Below, one piece after another: positions 42,321 to 51,681 of a stretch of 64,000 nt of DNA; position 1 is the first letter of the stretch, and every line of letters begins with the position of its first letter. The notes beneath the pieces were generated by a model. It saw only the letters and a program-made list of their open reading frames with translations, did no database searches and was not told the origin of the DNA. This stretch comes from Acidimicrobiaceae bacterium (lineage in GTDB: Bacteria; Actinomycetota; Acidimicrobiia; Acidimicrobiales; Ilumatobacteraceae): NCBI GenBank assembly GCA_016722025.1, contig JADKGZ010000011.1, forward strand, positions 55,875 to 119,874, in the 5' to 3' direction. A program made the position numbers and the translations under genes.

Positions 42321-44429
42321 TCACTTCACTCCCAGAGCAGTCACGATGATGTCGATGAGCTTGATGCCGATGAACGGCGCGATGACGCCGCCGAGGCCGT
42401 AGACGAGCAGGTTGCGCCGCAGCACGGCTGAAGCCGCTTCCGCCCGGAACTTGACGCCCTTGAGCGCCAGCGGGACGAGAGCGATGATGATCAACGCGTT
42501 GAAGATGACGGCAGAGAGGATCGCCGATCGTGGCGAACCGAGGTTCATCACGTTGAGCTTGTCGAGCGCCGGCAGCACACCGGAGAACATCGCCGGGATG
42601 ATGGCGAAGTACTTGGCGACGTCGTTGGCGATCGAGAAGGTGGTCAGCGACCCGCGGGTCATCAACAGTTGCTTGCCGACCTCCACGATCTCGATCAGCT
42701 TCGTCGGGTTGCTGTCGAGGTCGACCATGTTGCCGGCCTCCTTCGCAGCCTGCGTGCCGGTGTTCATCGCCACCCCCACGTCGGCCTGCGCCAGCGCCGG
42801 TGCGTCGTTGGTGCCGTCGCCGGTCATCGCAACGAGGTTGCCGCCGGCCTGCTCGCGCTTGATCAGCGCCATCTTGTCCTCGGGCGTGGCCTCGGCCAGG
42901 AAGTCGTCGACGCCGGCCTCACGAGCGATCGCAGCGGCGGTCAACGGGTTGTCGCCGGTGATCATCACCGTGCGAATGCCCATCGCCCGCATCTCGTCGA
43001 ACCGTTCCTTCATGCCGGGCTTGACCGTGTCCTTCAACCGGATCACGCCCAGCACCCGCCACGTCCCGCCGGGTTGCCGGTCGATGACTGCCAGCGGCGT
43101 GGCACCGTCGTTGGAGACCTGGTCGACGATCGGGGCCAGCTCCAACGGCACCTGGCCGCCCTCGGCGATGACGAACCGGCGCACCGAGTCGGCGGCGCCC
43201 TTGCGCACCGTGCGGCCGCTGGAGAGATCCATGCCCGACATCCGCGTTTGCGCCGTGAACGGCACCAGCACGGCACCCGGATCGTCCAGCACCGTCAGGC
43301 CGAAGTCGCGGACTGCGAGCTCGACGATGGATCGGCCCTCAGGGGTCTCGTCGGCGAGCGACGACACCAACGAGGCCTCTGCGACTTCGGCAGCGGTGAC
43401 GTCGTGCACGGGGATGAACTCGGCGGCCTGCCGGGACCCGAACGTGATCGTGCCCGTCTTGTCGAGCAGCAGCGTGGTCACGTCGCCGGCCGCTTCGACG
43501 GCACGCCCCGACATGGCCAGCACGTTGCGCTGCACCAGCCGGTCCATGCCGGCGATGCCGATCGCAGAGAGCAGGCCACCGATCGTCGTCGGGATGAGGC
43601 ACACCAGCAGCGCGACGAGGACGATGATCGTCTGTTCCGCACCTGAGTAGATGGCGAACGGCTGCAGCGTGACGACCGCCAGGGTGAAGATGATCGTCAA
43701 GCCGGCCAGCAGGATCGAGAGTGCGATCTCGTTCGGGGTCTTCTGCCGGTCGGCGCCTTCCACGAGGGCGATCATGCGGTCGAGGAACGTCTCACCGGGC
43801 TTCGCCGTGATCCGCACCACGATCTGGTCGCTCAGCACCCGAGTGCCGCCGGTGACCGCCGATCGATCGCCGCCGCTCTCACGGATGACAGGAGCCGACT
43901 CGCCCGTGATCGCCGATTCATCGACAGTGGCAATGCCCTCGACGATGTCACCGTCGCCGGGGATCACTTCACCGGCGGCGACGACACACAGGTCGCCGAC
44001 CAGAAGATCGGCGGACGAGCGCTCGCTGACCGACCCATCAGCCGAGCGCACCTTGGCGATCGTGTCGGCCCTGGTCTGGCGCAGCGTGGCCGCCTGCGCC
44101 TTGCCGCGCCCTTCGGCCATCGCCTCGGCGAAGTTGGCGAACAGCACGGTGAACCACAGGAACGCGGCGACGAGGCCGGCGAAGATGTTCTCCTGTGCCG
44201 AGTTGGTGCCGAGGTCGCGGAAGTACAGGATCGTGGTCAATACCGAGCCGACCTCGACGATGAACATCACTGGGTTCTTCGCCATGGAGCGCGGGTTCAG
44301 CTTCTTGAACGCATCGAGGGAGGCGGTCTTGACGATGGCCGGATCGAAGATCGACTTGGAGGCCGACTCCTTCGTGCGGACCTTCGGCGGCCGGTCGGGG
44401 TCGACAGCGGGGGAAAGTGTGGCAGTCAT
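42321..44429 (-). CDS. kdpB: Potassium-transporting ATPase ATP-binding subunit KdpB
   Basis: The 702-residue P1A-type ATPase has TGES in AITGESAPVIRE, the phosphorylated D323 in LLLDKTGTITFGSRQA and the hinge MTGDGTNDAPALAQADVGVA. There are seven membrane spans. It energises high-affinity potassium uptake by KdpA. The ATG at 44429 lies 11 bases after the kdpA stop. The long extension of this frame upstream is a shadow of kdpA. Confidence 0.95.
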   Translation of the reverse strand: MTATLSPAVDPDRPPKVRTKESASKSIFDPAIVKTASLDAFKKLNPRSMAKNPVMFIVEVGSVLTTILYFRDLGTNSAQENIFAGLVAAFLWFTVLFANFAEAMAEGRGKAQAATLRQTRADTIAKVRSADGSVSERSSADLLVGDLCVVAAGEVIPGDGDIVEGIATVDESAITGESAPVIRESGGDRSAVTGGTRVLSDQIVVRITAKPGETFLDRMIALVEGADRQKTPNEIALSILLAGLTIIFTLAVVTLQPFAIYSGAEQTIIVLVALLVCLIPTTIGGLLSAIGIAGMDRLVQRNVLAMSGRAVEAAGDVTTLLLDKTGTITFGSRQAAEFIPVHDVTAAEVAEASLVSSLADETPEGRSIVELAVRDFGLTVLDDPGAVLVPFTAQTRMSGMDLSSGRTVRKGAADSVRRFVIAEGGQVPLELAPIVDQVSNDGATPLAVIDRQPGGTWRVLGVIRLKDTVKPGMKERFDEMRAMGIRTVMITGDNPLTAAAIAREAGVDDFLAEATPEDKMALIKREQAGGNLVAMTGDGTNDAPALAQADVGVAMNTGTQAAKEAGNMVDLDSNPTKLIEIVEVGKQLLMTRGSLTTFSIANDVAKYFAIIPAMFSGVLPALDKLNVMNLGSPRSAILSAVIFNALIIIALVPLALKGVKFRAEAASAVLRRNLLVYGLGGVIAPFIGIKLIDIIVTALGVK

Positions 44430-44440
44430 TGATGCAGTCC

Positions 44441-46183
44441 TCACAGCGAGAGGTGTTCGAGGATGGGCCCGAGCGCGAGCGCCGGGAAGAACGTGAGGCC
44501 GGCGACGATCGCGATCACACCGGCGAGCAGGAACCCGAAGAGCGGGTTGTGCGTGGGCATGGTGCCGCTGGTGGCGGGCACCTTCGGCTTGGCGGCCAGC
44601 GAGCCACCGATGGCCAGCACCGGGATGATGGTGAAGAACCGGCCCATCAACATCGACACGCCTTGCGACACCGTGTACCACTGGGTGCCGGTGCCCTGGT
44701 AGGCGAACGCCGAGCCGTTGTTGTTGGCCGTCGAGGCGTAGTTGTAGAGCACCTCCGACAGCCCGTGCGGGCCTGCCTGGTACGTGGTGGCGCCCCTGAG
44801 CACGATGGCCGCTGCGGCAAAGGTGAGCAGTGCGAACGGCATGGCCAGGATGTACAGCGTGACCAGCTTCATCTCCGACGCCTGGATCTTCTTGCCGAGG
44901 TATTCGGGCGTGCGCCCCACCATGAGCCCGGCGATGAACACCGACAGCAGCGCCATGATCAGCACACCGGACAGCCCGACGCCCACACCACCCGGCGAGA
45001 TCTCGCCGAGCATCATGTGCAGCATCGGTGCCATCCCGCCGAACGCAGTGAACGAGTCGTGCATGCAGTTCACCGCACCGGTCGAGGTACCGGTGGTCGA
45101 GGCGGCGAACACACCGCAGGCCGCGGCGCCGAAGCGCACTTCCTTGCCCTCCATGTTGCCGCCCGACTGGGTGGTCGACAGCGACTGGTCGACCTGCAGC
45201 TCGGTCAGCTTGGAGTTGCCGTTCTGCTCGGCGAGGGAGGCCACACCGGCGAAGACGATGAGGATGCCGGCCATCACCGCAATCAGCAGCCGGGATTGTC
45301 GCTTGTCGCGCACCATGCAGCCGAAGGTGACCACCAACGACAACGGGATCAGCAACAGCATGTAGATCTCCATGAAGTCGGTGAAGCCGTTCGTGTTCTC
45401 GAAGGGGTGCGACGAGTTGGCGTTGTAGTAGCCGCCACCGTTGGTACCGAGCTCCTTGATCGCCTCTTGCGAGGCCACCGGGCCACCGGGGATCAGCTGG
45501 GTCGTGGCCGGGTTGCCGTCCGCGTCGGTGTTCGTCGCGTCGATCGTCGTCGCCGTGGTGTGCCCGTTGAAGTTCTGGACGACACCCTGCGAGATCAGCA
45601 CCACGGTGCCCACCAGGGCCAACGGCAGCAGCACGCGCACGATGCCACGGGTCAGGTCGACCCAGAAGTTGCCCAGGTTGCGCGACCCGGAGCGGGTGAT
45701 GCCGCGGATGAGCGCGATGACGATTGCCAGGCCGACGGCGGCCGAGGTGAAGTTCTGCACCGCCAGGCCGAGCATCTGCGTGAGGTGACTGATCGAGACC
45801 TCGCCGGAGAACCACTGCCAGTTGGTGTTGGTCGTGAAGCTGACGGCGGCGTTGAAGGCCCCCGTCGGCGTCAAGCTCTCCCTGTCGGTCGGGTTGAACG
45901 GCAGGGAACCCTGGGTGCGCAGCAGCACATAGAGCGACAGCAACGAGAGGAGGGTGAACGCCATCATCGATGCTGCGTAGACGTTCCACCGCTGTTCGCG
46001 CTTCGGATCCACGCCGAAGATCCTGTAGATGACGCGCTCGATGGGATTGAAGAACCGGTCACCCGGCGCCGAGCCGTCGGCACGAGCTCCGAAGACGTTG
46101 GCGATGTAGCGGCCGAGCAACGGCACGGTGACCGCCAGCAACAGCGCGAGCGCTGCGAACTGAAGAACGTTCTGCCACGACAT
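44441..46183 (-). CDS. kdpA: Potassium-transporting ATPase subunit KdpA
   Basis: The 580-residue ten-span protein forms the ion pathway. It has four selectivity-filter-like stretches, including TNTNWQWFSGE, GTNGGGYYNANSSHPFENTN, FGGMAPMLHMMLGE and STANNNGSAFAYQG. Its ATG overlaps the stop of the KdpF-containing gene by ATGA. The operon order F-A-B-C is the standard one. Confidence 0.95.
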   Translation of the reverse strand: MSWQNVLQFAALALLLAVTVPLLGRYIANVFGARADGSAPGDRFFNPIERVIYRIFGVDPKREQRWNVYAASMMAFTLLSLLSLYVLLRTQGSLPFNPTDRESLTPTGAFNAAVSFTTNTNWQWFSGEVSISHLTQMLGLAVQNFTSAAVGLAIVIALIRGITRSGSRNLGNFWVDLTRGIVRVLLPLALVGTVVLISQGVVQNFNGHTTATTIDATNTDADGNPATTQLIPGGPVASQEAIKELGTNGGGYYNANSSHPFENTNGFTDFMEIYMLLLIPLSLVVTFGCMVRDKRQSRLLIAVMAGILIVFAGVASLAEQNGNSKLTELQVDQSLSTTQSGGNMEGKEVRFGAAACGVFAASTTGTSTGAVNCMHDSFTAFGGMAPMLHMMLGEISPGGVGVGLSGVLIMALLSVFIAGLMVGRTPEYLGKKIQASEMKLVTLYILAMPFALLTFAAAAIVLRGATTYQAGPHGLSEVLYNYASTANNNGSAFAYQGTGTQWYTVSQGVSMLMGRFFTIIPVLAIGGSLAAKPKVPATSGTMPTHNPLFGFLLAGVIAIVAGLTFFPALALGPILEHLSL

Positions 46184-46425
46184 CAGAAGCGCTCCGGGAA
46201 GATGAGAACGGCAACGAGGTAGAAGAGGGCGGCGACGGCGAGACCGAGGCCGACCCAGTTGTCATAGGCTTCGGTGGCGATCATGACGCCACCGCTCGGG
46301 TTCGGCCGCGAGGGTCGCACGACGGCCGGCTCGTCAGGCCCGATGATGCGATCGCACCACGAGATGTGCGCGACGCACAGCGCGGTGAACGCGATGATCA
46401 GCGCTACGAGTACGAGGTCTGCCAT
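46183..46425 (-). CDS. kdpF: KdpF fused behind a second small membrane segment
   Basis: The 80-residue protein has two hydrophobic helices. Residues 48-80 (MIATEAYDNW, then LAVAALFYLVAVLIFPERF) are a classic KdpF, which is normally about 30 residues. Residues 1-25 (MADLVLVALIIAFTALCVAH) resemble the separate small protein often found upstream of kdpF. Here both are in one frame with a linker of about 20 residues. AGGAG stands upstream of ATG 46425, while the internal ATG before KdpF has no comparable site. Either a true fusion or two overlapping starts are possible. Confidence 0.8.
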   Translation of the reverse strand: MADLVLVALIIAFTALCVAHISWCDRIIGPDEPAVVRPSRPNPSGGVMIATEAYDNWVGLGLAVAALFYLVAVLIFPERF

Positions 46426-46500
46426 GACTGCTCCTGAAGGGTGAGGGACGATCGGTTGCGCAGACCGGTCTACGCCGACGACCGGCGAACCGACAGAGCC

Positions 46501-46506
46501 TTTATG
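46501..46506 (-). promoter_or_regulatory. Candidate -10 box of kdpFABC
   Basis: Minus-strand CATAAA lies in the 156-base gap between divergent kdpF and kdpD. It would give a leader of about 70 bases with an AGGAG ribosome site. It is placed correctly relative to the TTCAC repeats. Confidence 0.4.
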
Positions 46507-46532
46507 CCGCCTTAGCGCGCGCGACGAGAACC

Positions 46533-46548
46533 TTCACACCGTCTTCAC
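46533..46548. promoter_or_regulatory. Candidate KdpE-binding direct repeat
   Basis: TTCAC occurs at 46533-46537 and 46544-46548, 11 bases apart, the spacing used by OmpR-type regulators such as KdpE. Relative to the suggested kdpFABC start it covers about -39 to -54, a usual activator position. Confidence 0.5.
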
Positions 46549-46581
46549 GCCCGACTCCCGAACGCCGGGCAGACTGTGCAC

Positions 46582-49125
46582 ATGGCACGGGGAACACTGC
46601 GCATCTACCTGGGCGCGGCGCCGGGCGTCGGCAAGACGTACGCGATGCTCAACGAAGGCTGTCGCCGAGCAGAGCGCGGGGGCGACGTCGTCATCGGCTA
46701 CGTCGAGCATCACGAGCGCGTACAGACTCGCCAGCAGATCCGCGAGCTCGAGGTCATCCCGCGCATACAGGTCGGGCACCGCGACGCGATGTTTCCGGAG
46801 ATGGATCTCGACGCGGTGCTCGCCCGGCGGCCCGCCGTCGCACTGGTCGACGAACTGGCCCACACCAACACGCCAGGCATGCGCAACGCGAAGCGCTGGC
46901 AGGACGTGGAGGAGCTGCTCGAGGCCGGCATCGACGTGATCTCGACCGTCAACGTCCAGCACCTGGAGTCGCTGAACGACGTGGTCCTGCGCATCACCGG
47001 CATCACCCAACGCGAAACCGTGCCCGACGCATTCGTGCGCGCGGCAGATCAGATCGAACTGGTCGACATGTCGCCGGAAGCACTACGGCGACGCATGGCT
47101 CACGGCAACGTGTACCCGCCGGAGAAGGTGGACGCGGCACTGGCCAACTACTTCCGGCCCGGCAACCTTGCCGCGTTGCGCGAGCTGGCGCTGCTGTGGG
47201 TGGCCGATCGCGTGGAGGACAGCCTCCAGGACTACCTGGCCGATCATGGCATCACCACCACCTGGGAGACACGCGAACGCGTCGTGGTGGCGCTCACCGG
47301 TGCACCGGGTGGCGAGCAACTCGTCAGGAGAGCCGCTCGCATCGCCGGTCGCCTGCGCGGCGACCTGGTCGGCGTGCACGTCGCGAACCCCGATGGGCTG
47401 TCGTCCACCACCGGCGACGGCATCGAGCGGCAACGCGCACTGCTCGTCGAGCTCGGCGGCACCTACCGCGAGGTGGTGGGGCACGAGGTCGCCGCCTCGC
47501 TGGCAGCCTTTGCTCGCGCCGAGCAGGCAACTCAGGTGGTCATCGGCGCTACTCAACGATCGCGCCTTGCCGAGTTCGCGCGCGGCTCGGTCGCGAGCCA
47601 GTTGCAGCGGGCACTCACCACCGTCGACGTTCACATCATCGCGTCAGAAGGAGCGGCCGACACCCCCAACGTTCGCCCCCGACGCTCGGGCCGGCGCAGC
47701 GCCATTCCCCGCCGGCGCGAGCTGCTCGCATGGGCGCTCTGCATCGCCGGTGTGCCCTTGCTCACCACCTTGCTGGTGCACCGCCAGGAGCACCTCAACC
47801 TCAGCACCGACCTGCTGCTGCAGCTGGGCCTGGTGCTGCTGATCTCCGCCATCGGCGGCATCCGACCCGGTGTGGTCGCGTCGATCGCGGCCTCGTTGCT
47901 CACCAACTTCTACCTCACCCCACCCACTCACACGTTCACCATCGGCGACACCGACAACGCAATCGCCATGGCCGTGTTCATCGCCGTCGCCATCGGTGTG
48001 AGCGTGCTCGTCGACGACGCCGCCGTACGATCGCGCGAGGTGCAGCGCGCACGCGCCGATGCCACGGCGCTCGCGCGCTCGACCGGCGCGATCGTCGCCG
48101 CCACCGACCCCATGCCCGATCTGGTCGACCAGCTGCGGACGCTGTTCGGTCTCGAGTCGGTCGCCGTCTTGCAGCGCGTCGACGAGGAGTGGTCCATCAC
48201 CGCGTTCTCCGGCCCGCAGCCACCGGCCACTCCTCAGGACGGCACCGCGGTCGCGCTCGACCACCTCGGCGACACGCAACTGGTCCTGCGCGGTGGACAC
48301 ATCACCGATGAAGACCTGGGTGTGCTGCGCGCGTTCGCCGATCAGATGTCGTTGGCGATGGAGGCGAAACGGCTGCGCGGCGAGGCCGCGACGGTCGAGT
48401 CGCTGTCGGAGGCCAACATCCTTCGCACCGCGCTGCTGCAGGCCGTGTCGCACGACCTGCGCACCCCACTCGCATCCATCAAGGCGTCGGTGACGGGCTT
48501 GATGGAGGGCGACGTGGGCTTCAGCCCTGAAGACCGCAGCAGCCTGTTGCACAACATCGATCAATCGGCCGACCGCCTGGATCGGGTGGTCGGCAACCTG
48601 CTCGACATGAGCCGCCTGCAAGCCGGCGCCACCAACGCATCGCTGACGGCAACGGCCACCGAGGAGGTCGTGGCGGCCGCGCTGTCCGCGCTCGCTGCCC
48701 CGGCCGAGCGCGTCTACGTGGATGTCAGCGCGGAGCTGCCGCTGGTGCTCACCGACGCAGCGCTGCTGGAGCGGGCCGTGGCCAACCTGGTGTCGAACGC
48801 GCTGGCCTGGTCGCCCGCCGACCGCGAGGTCTGGATCGAAGCTGCCACCGTGCAGGACCACGTCGACCTGCGCATCATCGACCGCGGGCCGGGCATTCCG
48901 TCCGACGCACGCGAGCGCGTGTTCCAACCCTTCCAACGCCTCGGCGATCGATCCAACGATGCCGGCGCCGGCCTCGGCCTGGCCATCGCCAAGGGTTTCG
49001 TCGAGGTCACCGGCGGACGCCTGGAGATCGACGACACACCCGGCGGTGGCTTCACGTTCACCATCTCGCTCCCGATCGCCCCAGAAGCGCCAGCCCCAGC
49101 CCCAGTCCCGGAGGCAACGACATGA
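46582..49125 (+). CDS. kdpD: Sensor histidine kinase KdpD
   Basis: The 847-residue protein has the KdpD N-terminal domain with Walker A GAAPGVGKTYAM and Walker B VDELAHTNTPG (residues 1-210). A USP-like domain (about 225-360), four membrane spans of DUF4118 (about 385-480) and a GAF region follow. HisKA has H624 in AVSHDLRTPLASIK, and the ATPase domain has NLVSNALAW and DRGPGIP. It senses potassium limitation and phosphorylates KdpE. ATG 46582 is preferred. GTG 46576 is two codons upstream. It is divergent from kdpFABC and coupled to kdpE by ATGA. Confidence 0.94.
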   Translation: MARGTLRIYLGAAPGVGKTYAMLNEGCRRAERGGDVVIGYVEHHERVQTRQQIRELEVIPRIQVGHRDAMFPEMDLDAVLARRPAVALVDELAHTNTPGMRNAKRWQDVEELLEAGIDVISTVNVQHLESLNDVVLRITGITQRETVPDAFVRAADQIELVDMSPEALRRRMAHGNVYPPEKVDAALANYFRPGNLAALRELALLWVADRVEDSLQDYLADHGITTTWETRERVVVALTGAPGGEQLVRRAARIAGRLRGDLVGVHVANPDGLSSTTGDGIERQRALLVELGGTYREVVGHEVAASLAAFARAEQATQVVIGATQRSRLAEFARGSVASQLQRALTTVDVHIIASEGAADTPNVRPRRSGRRSAIPRRRELLAWALCIAGVPLLTTLLVHRQEHLNLSTDLLLQLGLVLLISAIGGIRPGVVASIAASLLTNFYLTPPTHTFTIGDTDNAIAMAVFIAVAIGVSVLVDDAAVRSREVQRARADATALARSTGAIVAATDPMPDLVDQLRTLFGLESVAVLQRVDEEWSITAFSGPQPPATPQDGTAVALDHLGDTQLVLRGGHITDEDLGVLRAFADQMSLAMEAKRLRGEAATVESLSEANILRTALLQAVSHDLRTPLASIKASVTGLMEGDVGFSPEDRSSLLHNIDQSADRLDRVVGNLLDMSRLQAGATNASLTATATEEVVAAALSALAAPAERVYVDVSAELPLVLTDAALLERAVANLVSNALAWSPADREVWIEAATVQDHVDLRIIDRGPGIPSDARERVFQPFQRLGDRSNDAGAGLGLAIAKGFVEVTGGRLEIDDTPGGGFTFTISLPIAPEAPAPAPVPEATT

Positions 49126-49817
49126 CGCGCATCCTGGTTGTCGACGACGAGCCGCAGATCCGCAAGGCACTCAGCGTCAACCTGCGCGCCAGGGGCTACG
49201 ACGTCGATGCCGCGGCCAGTGGCGAGGAAGCACTGTCGCTCGCCGCAGCGAACCACCCCGACCTCGTGCTGCTCGACATCGGCCTGCCCGGCATCGACGG
49301 CATCGAGGTGGTGGAAGGCCTTCGCGGCTGGACCAGGGTGCCGATCATCATGCTGTCGGTACGCGATGCCGAGGACGACAAGGTGCGCGCGCTCGACGCC
49401 GGTGCCGACGACTACGTCACCAAGCCGTTCGGCATGAACGAGGTGCTGGCCAGGATGCGTGCCGCGCTCCGCCGCCACCACCCCACGCCCGAGGAGCCGG
49501 TGGTGCACACGACCGGGTTCCAACTGGATCTTGCGCAGAAGAGCGCCACCGTCGGCGACGCCACGGTGCACCTCACCCCTACCGAGTGGGCCATCGTCGA
49601 GGTGCTCGTGCGTCACCCCGGCCGGCTGGTCACGCAACGACACCTGCTGCAGGAGGTGTGGGGCCCGCAGTACGAGCACGAGACGAACTACCTGCGCGTG
49701 CACCTGGCGGCCATCCGCAAGAAGCTGGAGCCCACCCCCGGCCGCCCCCGCTTCTTCGTCACCGAGCCGGGCATCGGCTACCGCTTCGAACCCGAGACGC
49801 AACCCGACGCCGACTGA
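49122..49817 (+). CDS. kdpE: Response regulator KdpE
   Basis: The 231-residue OmpR/PhoB-type regulator has a receiver domain with D52 in LVLLDIGLPG, the conserved lysine in DYVTKPFG and a winged-helix DNA-binding domain (LTPTEWAIVEVLVRHPGRLV). It should activate kdpFABC in the divergent gap, where an 11-base-spaced TTCAC repeat occurs. Confidence 0.94.
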   Translation: MTRILVVDDEPQIRKALSVNLRARGYDVDAAASGEEALSLAAANHPDLVLLDIGLPGIDGIEVVEGLRGWTRVPIIMLSVRDAEDDKVRALDAGADDYVTKPFGMNEVLARMRAALRRHHPTPEEPVVHTTGFQLDLAQKSATVGDATVHLTPTEWAIVEVLVRHPGRLVTQRHLLQEVWGPQYEHETNYLRVHLAAIRKKLEPTPGRPRFFVTEPGIGYRFEPETQPDAD

Positions 49818-49861
49818 ACGGGCGGCCAGGCTCTCGGCTCACGAGGCCGAATCGGGTTCGG

Positions 49862-49867
49862 TACTGT
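49862..49867 (+). promoter_or_regulatory. -10 box of the DinB-family gene
   Basis: TACTGT ends 7 bases before the ATG at 49875. Confidence 0.58.
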
Positions 49868-49874
49868 TCGACGC

Positions 49875-50444
49875 ATGAGTGATTCGCCGCCCCCTTGGGA
49901 GCCGCCGATGGCGGGCACGGAGCTCGAGCACCTGATCGGTTCGCTCGAACGCCTCCGGGCCACGTTCGCATGGAAAGCCGGTGGCCTCGATGCGGCCGGC
50001 TTGTCGCATCGTCTTGAAACGTCGTCGCTCTCGCTGGGCAGGCTGCTGAAGCACCTCTCCCGCGCTGAGGACGAGATGTTCACCCGCAAGCTGTGGGGTG
50101 AGCCCGTCTCCGAACCGTGGCGATCGGCCCCTTGGCACGACGACCCCGACTGGGACTTCACCTCGGCCGACGACGACCCGCCCGAGGATCTCTACCGCTT
50201 GTGGACCGACACGGTCGGCCGCTCGCGGGCCAGCGTGCTGCGAGCCGTGGCCGCCGGCGGACTCGACCACGAAGGTCACCTCGGGTGGGGCGGCAGCAAC
50301 GTCAGCCTGCGCCGACTGCTGTTCGACCTCGTCGAAGAGTACGGCCGCCACACCGGCCACGCCGACCTCCTTCGCGAAGCCGTCGACGGTCGCACCGGCG
50401 AGGACCCGCCGCACACCATGCCCTGGCCCGATCCCTTCGGCTGA
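49875..50444 (+). CDS. DinB-family (DUF664-type) protein
   Basis: The 189-residue four-helix-bundle protein has putative metal histidines in LLKHLSRAEDEMF and YGRHTGHADLL, the pattern of the DinB/YfiT superfamily. Actinobacterial members include mycothiol-dependent transferases, so a thiol-transfer role is possible but unproven. The start is supported by the -10 box 7 bases upstream. It is convergent with the DUF222 gene over a 28-base gap. Confidence 0.78.
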   Translation: MSDSPPPWEPPMAGTELEHLIGSLERLRATFAWKAGGLDAAGLSHRLETSSLSLGRLLKHLSRAEDEMFTRKLWGEPVSEPWRSAPWHDDPDWDFTSADDDPPEDLYRLWTDTVGRSRASVLRAVAAGGLDHEGHLGWGGSNVSLRRLLFDLVEEYGRHTGHADLLREAVDGRTGEDPPHTMPWPDPFG

Positions 50445-50472
50445 CCAGAACCCGAGCGAGTACCGCGCCCGG

Positions 50473-51645
50473 CTACTCGCGTGAGCGACGCGGTGGGGCA
50501 CCGCGGGGCCGGCTGGTTCGTTGCCGGCCATCGCGCCACACGACGGACAGGTTGCTGTGATCGTCGAGCTTCATCTGCAGGTGGTGCTGGTGGACGAAGT
50601 GGTGGTGGCGACTGCACAGCAACACAAGATTGACGTAGTCGGTGGACCCGCCATGGCGCCAGTAGCGCATGTGATGGGCGTCGCAGTGGCGGATCTTGCG
50701 ATCGCAGCCGGGGAAGCGGCAGCCACCATCGCGGGCGGCGACCTGAGAGAACAGCTTGCGTGGCACGGAGTACCGAGACCGGCCGAAACCAACCGGTGCA
50801 CCGTGGGCGTCGCGCAGGATGGTGTGGATCTTGCAGTCGCACAGATAGGTGTCGGTGCACGACGAGGCCATCGGCTCTTCGGTATCGCCATCGACACCCT
50901 CGGGTCGGCCGGCACGAATCGTGGACTCGTCGACGGAGATCGACACGTGTGGCAGGTTGCGCGGCGTGCCGTCGTCTGCATGGTTCTTGTTGTAGAACGC
51001 GGCGATGTCGAACAGCGCGTCGGCACCGCGCTCGCCGTGCGACCGCGTGTCGTCGTCGCCCTCATAGGTCGACGCGTTGCGCAGGGCCTTCTCGATCTCG
51101 GTCGCGGCGCCACCGTGCTGCTTGGAGTGCAGCAGCAGAGCACCTTCGCTGTCGCGGCTCGCCGTGAGGAACCGCTCGGGTTCGGCCGGCGGTGCAGCTT
51201 CGTCGATCACCGCGTCGGCATCGTCGCGCCAACGCTTGCACACCGTCTCGGTGTCGGCCGCCGACAACTGCTCGACGATCTCGACCAGCGCCGACTGGTG
51301 CTCGGCGAGATGCTCGGCGTACTTCGGGCGGTGCAGATGCTCCAGCGCGTCGACCTGGCTCTGTGACAATGCGCCGCTGACGGCGGCGGCGGCGAACGCT
51401 CCATAGGTGTCGAGCAGGCGACCCCTGCGCACCCACGCGTGAGCCGCACGGTTGGACATGCGGCAGTGCTCGCGCATCCACGCCGCGATGCTGACGGAAC
51501 CATCGAACGCCCACTCACCGGAGGCCTCGAGGCGACGCAGGTGGAGCGCCAAGGTAGCTGCTCGCCGCTCGTGCTCGGCGACGGCTGCGGCGAACTGAGC
51601 AGCCGTGAGCGGCGATGCGATGTCGAGAACGTCCGCCACTGTCAT
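50473..51645 (-). CDS. DUF222 / HNH endonuclease (13E12-repeat family)
   Basis: The 390-residue protein has an N-terminal DUF222 helical domain (residues about 10-200, LRRLEASGEWAFDGSVSIAAW and ALSQSQVDALEHL). A C-terminal HNH motif follows, CDAHHMRYWRHGGSTDYVN with LCSRHHHFVHQ, near residue 345. The cysteines in GGCRFPGCDR probably bind zinc. These proteins are numerous in actinobacteria and may be remnants or drivers of mobile introns. Their true target is unknown. ATG 51645 is chosen because TACTGT (51653-51658) ends 7 bases upstream. An alternative start 12 codons earlier would lie upstream of the promoter. Confidence 0.85.
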   Translation of the reverse strand: MTVADVLDIASPLTAAQFAAAVAEHERRAATLALHLRRLEASGEWAFDGSVSIAAWMREHCRMSNRAAHAWVRRGRLLDTYGAFAAAAVSGALSQSQVDALEHLHRPKYAEHLAEHQSALVEIVEQLSAADTETVCKRWRDDADAVIDEAAPPAEPERFLTASRDSEGALLLHSKQHGGAATEIEKALRNASTYEGDDDTRSHGERGADALFDIAAFYNKNHADDGTPRNLPHVSISVDESTIRAGRPEGVDGDTEEPMASSCTDTYLCDCKIHTILRDAHGAPVGFGRSRYSVPRKLFSQVAARDGGCRFPGCDRKIRHCDAHHMRYWRHGGSTDYVNLVLLCSRHHHFVHQHHLQMKLDDHSNLSVVWRDGRQRTSRPRGAPPRRSRE

Positions 51646-51652
51646 GTGCACT

Positions 51653-51658
51653 ACAGTA
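51653..51658 (-). promoter_or_regulatory. -10 box of the DUF222/HNH gene
   Basis: Minus-strand TACTGT ends 7 bases before the ATG at 51645, inside an imperfect palindrome bounded by two ACATGT words. Confidence 0.55.
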
Positions 51659-51681
51659 CATGTGTTCGTCCTCTCAATCAA

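Noticed and set aside
42430..46222. Several long plus-strand open frames opposite kdpABC
   Set aside because: kdpA, kdpB and kdpC are unambiguous on the minus strand. The plus frames have no domain motifs.
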